A DNA stretch of 64,000 bases, from the NCBI GenBank assembly GCA_017657125.1, contig JAGFNX010000058.1, positions 108,637 to 172,636 of the forward strand. The letters are read 5' to 3'. Shown piece by piece: positions 56,261 to 64,000 of the stretch; within the stretch, counting starts at the first letter, position 1, and each line of letters opens with the position of its first letter. Under the pieces are notes generated by a model. The model was given only the letters and a program-made list of their open reading frames with translations, did not search any database and was not told the origin of the DNA. Made by a program: the position numbers and the translations under genes. This stretch comes from Scopulariopsis brevicaulis (taxonomy: Eukaryota; Ascomycota; Sordariomycetes; Microascales; Microascaceae).

Positions 56261-58606
56261 ATGCACGCAAGTGACACGAGCCAACCTTCTCCGCTGGAAG
56301 CCCCGGGCGCCGCCTCGTCGTCGGATGCCATCTCAACCGCCTCGGGGCCCAACTGGTCCCCCACGCCCTCAGAGATAGCTATTCATAAGGCCCCCGCCGA
56401 CCCCGTTGAGAAGCACAAGGAGACCAGGCGGGGTAAGAATGGGAAGGCCGACCAGAGGCCGAGGGGCCGGTTCCGGGACCTGGTCTTCACCCGTAACTTC
56501 TCCGCCTTTGATCGCATGAACGAGGCGGCCGCCAACAGCCCCTTCCACGGCTTCTTCACGCTGAGCTGGCTGGCGCTGTCGCTGTTCATGCTAAAGACGG
56601 CGGGTGAGAACTGGAGGGTGCACGGGAGTCCCCTAGGGACCAATGATATCATGAAAGAGACATTCTCTCGTGATGGTAAGCAGTGTCACCTGGCTACTGT
56701 TGCTTCAAGCTTAGCACCGTTACTTCGTGATCTTTATGGCCTTCTTGTATAAAGTCTAGAAGCTCACCTATGCCCCCCTAGTTTTCGTCCTCCTGATATC
56801 TGACGGGTTGATATGCGCCCTCACATCCGTATCCTGGCTGCTCCAAAAGGTCATAATACTTGGATACCTAGACTGGGACACAACAGGATGGCTACTCCAA
56901 AGCGTAAGGCAGAGTACCCCCCTTCTCCTCATCATCCAATGGAAACTAACTTATGGGCACTTCAGTTCTGGCAGCTCGTATTCATCTGCGGCGTAGTAGG
57001 GCTGACCATCGCCCGGCACTGGCCCTGGACGCACACCGTCTTCTTCGTACTCCATGGCCTCGTCCTCCTCATGAAGCAGCACTCCTACGCCTTCTATAAC
57101 GGCCATCTCTCGACCCTGCACAAGGAGCGGACGCTCCTCGTCTCCACCCTCGGCAAGCTGCACGGACGAAACGACGCCGACACCACCGGATTCACCACGT
57201 CCGTCTCACGTCGGTCAATAAGCCACTCGCGCCGCGGCTCCACGACCCGCTCCAGGCAGCCGGTGCAGCAGCCCTCGCTGGACGAGGTTGCCGAGGCCGA
57301 CACCGACGAGCCGGGGATCGAGAAGGTAGTCACAGAGATTGGGTCCGACGCCCCCATTGCGGCGGAAGACGTCCCGCTGTACGACATGGTGCTCGAGGAC
57401 GAGATCAATTTCCACACCGAGGAGCTAGTGCGGAACACTACGGCGCCGGAGCGAGCGTACCCTCATAACCTTAACTTTGCGAATTTCGCAGAGTACCTCG
57501 TGCTGCCGACGGTTGTTTACGAGCTCGAGTACCCTCGTACTGAGTCGGTTAACTTTTACTATGTTGGCGAGAAGGTGGCTGCCACTATCGGGATTCTCTT
57601 CGTCATGAACTTGCTCTCTCAGACCTTTATCTGTAAGCCCAACCCTTACTGAAACCATTGAAATGTACTTTATATGGGGCGAGACTGACGCCTTGGCTAG
57701 ATCCGGTTGTTATGAGGGCTGTGTCATTGAAGGAAATGGGCGTCCCACTCTCGGATCGCCTGCGGGAGTTCCCCTGGATGCTCAGCGATCTCATCTTTCC
57801 GTTCATGGGGGAGTACCTCGTAAGTTTTTCCGGGAGACCCTCCTGCTCACGGCGGGACAACGCTGACGATTTGTCCCAGCTCACCTGGTACCTCATCTGG
57901 GAGACAATCCTCAACACCCTCGCCGAGTTGACGCGCTTCGCCGATAGAAACTTCTACGGCCCGTGGTGGAACAGCGGTACGCTCCCTTCACAACCGATCC
58001 TATTATGCAGACTAACATCACTCAGTATCCTGGGACCAATACGCGCGAGATTGGAACAAGTACGTAAGCCCCATCTCCTCACCAGCCGCGCTCTCCTTCG
58101 AACGCCCTCTAACCGAACGAGCAGGCCCGTCCACAACTTCCTCTTGCGGCACGTCTACCACAGCTCTATCTCGTTCATGAAGGTGGACAAGTACACCGCC
58201 ACGCTCATCACCTTCTTCCTTTCGGCCTGCATTCACGAGTTGATCATGTGGTGTTTGTTCAAGAAGCTGCGGGGCTATCTGCTCATGCTGCAAATGTGCC
58301 AGCTGCCGGTATGTCCTCCCCCCTTCCCTTTGGTCACGCATTTCCTCAGTCTTCCTGCGTCTCCTGCAAATTCACGCCTGGACCCCCTCCTCCCTCCACT
58401 ACTCCTTTCCTCCTATACTCCCCACCACCACAAGTCACAATTCCCGTACGGAGACCATCGGAAGAGCCAGGGTTAACACACCACAGCTCGTCCGCCTAAG
58501 CCGCACCCGCTTCCTCCGCGACCGCAAGGTCCTCGGCAACGTCACCTTTTGGATCGGACTCTTCACGGGGCCGAGCGTCCTCTGCAGCCTCTACCTCATT
58601 ATATAA
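56261..58606 (+). CDS. ARE1/ARE2: Sterol O-acyltransferase (ACAT, MBOAT family)
   Basis: Eight exons: 56261-56675, 56782-56903, 56966-57632, 57701-57819, 57880-57976, 58026-58059, 58125-58308, 58487-58606; 585 aa. The ATG at 56261 is the first in frame. Multiple hydrophobic segments fit an ER multispanning enzyme. The ACAT signature is FYGPWWNS (usual FYxDWWN, so Asp is Pro here), followed by VSWDQYARDWNKPVHNF across two junctions, and the MBOAT catalytic His522 in SACIHELIMW. It esterifies ergosterol or other sterols with acyl-CoA for lipid droplets. A Ser/Arg-rich insert (SVSRRSISHSRRGSTTRSRQ) sits in a cytosolic loop. The last intron (178 nt) is longer than the others. Paralog identity (Are1 or Are2) cannot be told. 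Confidence 0.93.
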
Positions 58607-58923
58607 GCCCTCGGACACAGGCGAGTTTCCTGTGCCTGACAGGTTTATATGCGGAGATCTCTCTATCTTGGTTCGCGATATGTTCGAAAATTGACAATGG
58701 ATAACGGAGTCTGGGTCTGCGATTATACCAGGGAAGACGGAAAGGAAGTGGATGACCGTATGCCACGATGTAGCCACTTCAAACACAGGATTTATTGGGT
58801 TGGATTCAATAAACATAGCTGCCTATACACCATCAAGAAAGCAGCCCGGGACAACTTTTAACCACACGAACAACCTTCGTCTCGCCCCATCCCATTCTCA
58901 CCTTCCCGTCATGTCATGCTCAC
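58607..58923. other. Convergent intergenic region, sterol acyltransferase / fimbrin
   Basis: The 3' ends of two convergent genes. No other signal seen. Confidence 0.5.
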
Positions 58924-61183
58924 TTACTGCATCGTGTCATACGTTGCCATGAGCGAGCCTATACAATGTTAGCCAGCTGTATCCTCAAAACACGTCCACG
59001 CACGCCAACATACCTATGAACGTAGTCACCAGCCGGCTCCGAATTTGGCAGATGTCCTCCGGAACAAGCCAGATCGTCGCACCCAGCTTCCGCGCAATAC
59101 TGATACTCAGTTTCGCATTCAGGTACGCGTCCTCATCCGTCTGGCCCGGCGTCACGAGGTCGTAGTCCACGTAGCTGCTCTTCATCCCGCTCAGTACGTC
59201 GAGGAGGAAGATACCTGTCCCGATGGCCGGGTCCTTGAGCGAGCGGATCTGCGAGTTCCGGCCGCCCTTCCTCGACATGTCGTTGGCCCACCGCACCATC
59301 TCCATGTCGGTGATCTCGCGCTTGCCGAGGCGCTGCGCGAGGGCCGACAGCGTCACCGTGATGTCCTTGCGCATTAGCTGCCAGACGAGGCCCAGCGTCA
59401 GCGTCTTCTGCCCGTCCGTGATGTCGGCACCCTGGATCCCCACGAGCGAGAAGCCGTTCTGCTTCCCGAGCTCGATGGCGTAGTTGGTGTTCTCGACGGC
59501 CTTGAACTTCATCACCTCGCCCCCGTGCGCAGGGCGCTTGTTGACGTGGCGCCAGTTCACCGAGCCCTTGATGACCTTGTCGTAGGCCTGTAATAGGATG
59601 GTGCCGTCCCGCAGGTCGTCGAAGAAGGACTGCACGTTGGGCTGCACGTCCAGACTGTTGAGCCACAGCGTGAAGACGCGGGCTTCCCGCTCGCCCTCGG
59701 CGTCAAAGTCCTCCACCTCGAGCTTCTCCTCTTCGGTGATCGGATCAAGTGCGGGGTGGGTGTTGAACAGGTTGGCGACGAAGGCAAGGTTGAGCTTGGG
59801 GTTTCCGGCGACGAGAGACGTGGGAGTCAAGAACTTTCGGCAGCCAAGGCGGTCGGCGTTGTCAAGCACGGCCTCGGCCCGCTGGAGAAGATCCTGGATT
59901 TGCAGAGGACCCCGGTTGACCCCGTATTCCGATCCAATCTGCGCAAGAAGAACGGTATAGTTCTCTCCGTCTTTGACGTCGGACGAGAAGTTGCTCACCC
60001 TGTTAGTCACCACAAGTTAGCAGGCGAGGTTGTAGCGACTGGGAAGCAGGAGTAGACTCAGAAACTTACCTCCTGGACCAGCCGGCGGCCTTGAGGTGGT
60101 AGTTGAACCAGCGCAGGAGAATCTGCTCAGGCGGCAGGCGGAGGAACTGCTCAAGGGTCTCGTCCTCCTCCAGCAGACGGTAGAGCTCCGGGTGAAGCTT
60201 AATGTCGATCTTGCCAAGGAGACCACGGCGAATGACCTGCCAAATAAGGCCAAGGATAAGATGCTCCCTCACTTCGATAATGTCCCCGCTGCCGATGTTG
60301 ACCACGGAGCAGCCAATACCCTTGGAGGACTCGATCACGATGTTGTTGTTCTCCGTCATCTGGAAGTGGTTGAGGTTCTTGGTCTTCCTCCCTGGGACAT
60401 TGAGAACTCGCTCGTCGATGGTGTCGGGAACGCTGTCGTTGATGAGCTTCGCTAGGACTAGACCGTCCTTGCACTCGTCGAACATCTCAAAGGTGTCGGT
60501 AGGGAAAGGGAGACGGCTCCCAATATCGGGATCGCCCGCTAGGACAGCATTGATGTGGCGGGTGAATTCGGTTCGCTCGTCTTCGTTGATTGTGTGCGTA
60601 ATGTTCGCGCTGGACCCTTGGACCTGGATCCTGCCACCACCGGCGCCGCTCGTACTACGGGCATGGCCACCGGTACGTTCGGCAACGATACCAGGTGTTT
60701 GGGCAGGAGTCCCGGACATACGCTTTTGCGCAGGCGAAGACACGCGAAGTTTTGATATAAGCTAGAAACCGGAGAATTGATCCGCCTGTCAGCTACGGGT
60801 AACCGAAGAGAAGCGGCGAGCTAGGGACGATGGGCCGGCCTCGGTTCCTACTCACCCCGACATAATCTTCAAGCTCGACTCGCCGTGAAGAGTCAAGCTC
60901 GACCTCCTTCAGCGCCTGCCTGACGACATCGTATGGTTGACGCTCGCTCTGCTGGGTAGCCTTGATTGCCGTGGCCTCGTCGAGGTACCCCTTATCGTCG
61001 ACATCGAGTTTCTGGAAGGCATCCGACAGGGAGAAGATCTCGTTCTGCGGGAGCTCCGGGAACTTCCTAGGCGTCAGGGTCAGTAGCTATGATTGGGAAT
61101 TTCCACCTTGCGGGCGTCGTTTTCCGGGAAGAATGCGGGGGCGGCAGTTTATGCGCGCACCTTTGGAGCTTGAGGACGTTCAT
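58924..61183 (-). CDS. SAC6: Fimbrin (actin-bundling protein)
   Basis: Five exons: 61183-61161, 61066-60856, 60761-60070, 59999-59014, 58958-58924; 648 aa. An EF-hand region near the N-terminus includes KLDVDDKGYLDEATAIKA. Four calponin-homology domains follow in two tandem actin-binding domains: INDSVPDTIDERVLN and ILLRWFNYHLKAAGW in the first half, SLDVQPNVQSFFDDLRDG and RWANDMSRKGG in the second. The last exon supplies the normal terminus (GSLMATYDTMQ); without that 53-nt intron the frame would end in an unrelated tail. Fimbrin crosslinks actin at endocytic patches and the apical collar of hyphae. Shares a divergent promoter region with eL18. Confidence 0.95.
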
Positions 61184-62143
61184 GGCGGGGTAGTTGCGCG
61201 GGGGGGTTGGTGGGAGCTTTGAGTGGGGTTGGTCGGCGAAGGAAAAAGCAATAGCTTCTGCTCGATGCTCAATCGACGGGCTGGATATGGGGAAGAGCAG
61301 CCTCTCTTGTCGTTGGGCTGCTAGATGGGTGCCTAGTTTATGGGTGCCTGGATGACGTTGACGATTTCGGCGGGGAGTTGTCGGAAGTTCGTGATGTAAG
61401 CTTGGCACGCCGCTTCCCTGTTCCGCCAAGTTCCGTCACGTGTTGAATACGTTAAATACGGATAGTTCAATGTAATCCCATTCGCTAGCTGTCGATCCAC
61501 TGCAGTGCGGGTGCGACGAAATTGTTCCCCGCCTTTCGACCTGGATTGTCCCCACATGATCTCGACTCACCGAGGGCATCCCTGGAGTTGTACTTGTATG
61601 CAAGAACAAACAATTCTTCTCGGCGATTGCCGCACAAGTAAAACTTTCCAGGTCCTCTCAATGGAAGGCCAAACTTGTCAATTTGCAATGTGCTTAACCT
61701 CATATTTTGCTTCGACTGGGAGGTAGTATAGCCGAGTGAAAGTAGAGCTCTTGTGTTAAACATTTGCTGTCTCTCTGAATAAGAGGACTCAAAATTCATA
61801 TGCCTGCCTCAAGCGTCTAGCCGGGAACATGGCAGGATGTGTTTGAGTTATCCAGCTTCGAGGTTCATAATGTCCGGGTCTTGAAGGACCAGTCGGGTCT
61901 TCCGTCATTAGGTAATCGCGGGCCTGACAAATATGAACAGTTGATAGCACTTGTCGGGGCCGTCAAAATTTTGCTTGAACAAATGCCCTAATCTTCACCG
62001 CACGGACCACGCACTACTGCCAATTCCACCATTGACTTGGGAATTTTTTCTCCCCTCCCGATTCCGATATCCTTTCTCGACATCCACGACAACCACGACA
62101 ACCCATCGACAACCACCCAGCCCCCGACCGCGGCACCGTCACG
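61184..62143. promoter_or_regulatory. Divergent intergenic region, fimbrin / eL18
   Basis: Contains both promoters. Just upstream of the eL18 start is a C/A-rich leader with repeated CGACAACCA-like words (about 62085-62115), as is common in fungal ribosomal-protein leaders. No other gene seen. Confidence 0.45.
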
Positions 62144-63110
62144 ATGGGTACGTAGGAGAATTTGTTTTTTTCGAGGCCTTTGTATGCGAGTGGGAGAAGG
62201 GAACGGCTCTCACCGGCCTTCCCTTCCTCTGCGACGCAGGCGCCGCCGGAACATCATCTTGGCTTCGGAGAATATCTTCAATGGGAGAGGTGAGGTGCTG
62301 GGGCCCCGTGAGGGTCTCTCCGTGCCTCTCCTACTGGAGATCTCCGAAGACCTTGGTTCCGTGCCTGAGCTGCCGCACTTGAGCATGCTTGAACTCCGGG
62401 CTGACGAAAATGCGTTTTCTTAGCTATTGATCTCGACCGTCACCACGTGCGCAGCACGCACCGCAAGGCGCCCAAGAGCGACAATGTCTACCTCAAGCTC
62501 CTTGTGAAGCTTTACCGCTTCCTTGCCCGTAAGTTCAAAACGACGAGCCCTTGCCCAGTGACTTGTTTGCGGTGCGCTAACCACGGAACACTCCCCATCC
62601 AACAGGCCGCACCGACTCGAGCTTCAACAAGGTCGTCCTCCGCCGCCTCTTTATGTCGCGCATCAACAGGCCCCCCGTGTCGCTCTCGCGTATCTCGCAG
62701 AACATCCAGAAGGAGGAGAAGCGCACCGTTGTCGTCATCGGCACCGTCACCGACGACAACCGCCTCCTCAAGGTCCCCACCGTCAACGTCGCGGCCCTCC
62801 GCTTCACCGGCACTGCCCGCGCCCGCATCGAGGCCGCCGGCGGCAAGGCCATGACCCTGGACCAGCTCGCGCTCCAGGCCCCCACTGGTAGCAACACCCT
62901 GCTCCTCCGTGGCCCCAAGAACTCGCGTGAGGCCGTCAAGCACTTCGGTCACGGCCCCCACAAGCACAAGGTACGTTCGCCGCTCCCCCGCTCTACTAGC
63001 GGTAGGACACGCATGGCTAACCGTTTATCCAGCGCCCCTACGTCGAGTCCAAGGGCCGCAAGTTCGAGAAGGCCCGTGGCCGCAGGAGGTCGAGGGGTTT
63101 CAAGGTCTAA
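62144..63110 (+). CDS. RPL18: 60S ribosomal protein eL18
   Basis: Four exons: 62144-62147 (ATGG), 62424-62528, 62606-62970, 63033-63110; 183 aa. The protein starts MAIDLDRHHVRSTHRKAPKS and continues with DNVYLKLLVKLYRFLAR, RRLFMSRINRPPVSLSRI, VVVIGTVTDDNRLLKVP and NTLLLRGPKNSREAVKHFG, ending GRKFEKARGRRRSRGFKV, as in eukaryotic eL18. The first exon has just four coding bases, followed by a 276-nt intron; this pattern (tiny first exon, long first intron) is typical of fungal ribosomal-protein genes and often aids expression. Its 3' end converges with MRM2 229 bp away. Confidence 0.96.
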
Positions 63111-63339
63111 GGACCTCGATCCCGGTGGCTGTTTGTGGAACGGTTATTCGTGTCTCTCGTCACTTCCGCGCCGCCTTATCGACCTTGTTCGGTCGAGCGG
63201 CGGGGTCGTTCTTTGCCGGATGTCAAACGCTTTCAGTTTCAAGGCATGGTTTGGGGCGTACATAGGCAACCTGAATGGGGAATGTTACGAGGAATAAAAA
63301 AATGGAACGCCTTAGCGAAATTTGATTTTTTTCTTCTTC

Positions 63340-64000
63340 TTAAGATTGTTCGTATGTCGCGGACTTTTTGCGCCGCATGGCTACAAAGTATTGCTCCCGT
63401 GATTCCTACTCCGTATCAGTTCTACTGTCTAGCCAGAGTAGCAAGTGCCTGGTCTGACGGGTGGATGTTGGAAAGGAGTTGAAAAGGAAGAGGCCTACCT
63501 TTCGCGAGGAATCGGGCTTCTCGCGCTGGACCCTGTCAAACATCTTCCTCAGGCTCTCCTCGAGCTTCTTGTCCTCGGCGCCGGCGTAGAACTTGCAGAC
63601 GAAGTGGCCACCGGCCTTGAGGGTGTCGCTCGCGAAGCGGAGGGCGGCGGAGCAGAGGTCCTACAAGTCACACGGGGCTTGGTTAACGTTTCTGGGCGGA
63701 ATGTCTTGTACCGATGAATGTGCTGGGTAAGGGATAAGTGGAGCAGGATAGGGTGAGACGGGGAAGGGAAGGGGGCGCACCATGCTGCCGGCGTGGTCCC
63801 GGAAGGCCATGCCGCTCGTGTTCATCATCCTGTCCAAGGTATTACTCATTCCGGTCTTGCGGAAGTCTGAGGGGAGGAGCCAGGGGGCTGACATGTCGCT
63901 GAGGACAACCTAGCCGTCGTTAGTCCCGTAACTTGGTGAGAGAATCGCGGCCAGGGGTGGACTGGGGAAGGTAGAGGGAAGGGGGGGGGGGGGGGGGGGG
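63340..64000 (-). CDS. MRM2: Mitochondrial rRNA 2'-O-methyltransferase MRM2 (3' part, runs off the right edge)
   Basis: Only the C-terminal exons are in the window: 63909-63781, 63660-63499 and 63405-63340; the 5' part lies beyond 64000. Visible motifs are VVLSDMSAPW (Asp of the K-D-K-E catalytic tetrad), MMNTSGMAFRDHAGSM, LKAGGHFVCKFYAG (Lys) and, after the last junction, ESREQYFVAMRR (Glu). This is the FtsJ/RrmJ fold, and the MMNTSGxAFxDHxxSM block is typical of MRM2, which methylates a uridine in the large mitochondrial rRNA. Introns are 120 and 93 nt. The protein ends KKSATYEQS. Convergent with eL18. Confidence 0.9.
63981..64000. repeat. G homopolymer at the window edge
   Basis: Twenty G residues end the window, inside the expected MRM2 intron or exon region. 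It may be genuine or an assembly end. Confidence 0.9.

Overview
The window is nuclear DNA of a filamentous ascomycete (Pezizomycotina; the cellobiose dehydrogenase resembles Neurospora-type enzymes, so I lean to Sordariomycetes). Reasons: genes with short introns (most 47-100 nt) carrying CTAAC/CTGAC branch sites and GT-AG ends, RIP-like decay of a repeat, AA9 polysaccharide monooxygenase and cellobiose dehydrogenase genes, and fungal housekeeping genes on both strands. The exon models below were built by hand from reading-frame continuity, splice signals and family conservation.

Layout. 1-3690 is an AT-rich, CpA-poor, gene-free block that looks like a RIP-mutated repeat; it ends sharply in gene space. 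4170-19710 is dense housekeeping: an MIT-domain protein, mitochondrial GTPase GUF1, a histidine phosphatase, beta-catenin-like CTNNBL1, V-ATPase subunit G, the cytochrome oxidase assembly factor PET117 and RNA polymerase II subunit RPB2. 21519-26694 holds a secreted-type alkaline phosphatase and a large disordered zinc-binding protein. 28516-37879 is a looser accessory segment for lignocellulose oxidation: an intact AA9 LPMO, a decayed second AA9 LPMO, and a cellobiose dehydrogenase (CDH) whose heme domain is nearly gone. 38174-63110 returns to housekeeping: an SRAP/HMCES DNA-repair protein with PCNA-binding motifs, RNA polymerase III largest subunit, a DDHD phospholipase, an ankyrin/RING-like protein, a mitochondrial carrier, an Srp1-type splicing factor, sterol O-acyltransferase, fimbrin and ribosomal protein eL18. 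The 3' part of the mitochondrial rRNA methyltransferase MRM2 runs off the right edge in a G homopolymer.

How they relate. Most neighbours are unlinked core functions. The one functional cluster is LPMO plus CDH: CDH normally passes electrons through its heme domain to LPMO copper. Here the only intact LPMO lies beside a CDH that keeps the FAD dehydrogenase but lacks almost the whole cytochrome domain, which is replaced by an acidic linker. This is the most unusual biology in the window. Gene-structure oddities recur: an exon made of only the ATG with a GC donor and a 9-nt microexon in the V-ATPase G gene, a second GC-AG intron in the phosphatase, and a frame that no GT-AG intron keeps in the histidine phosphatase.
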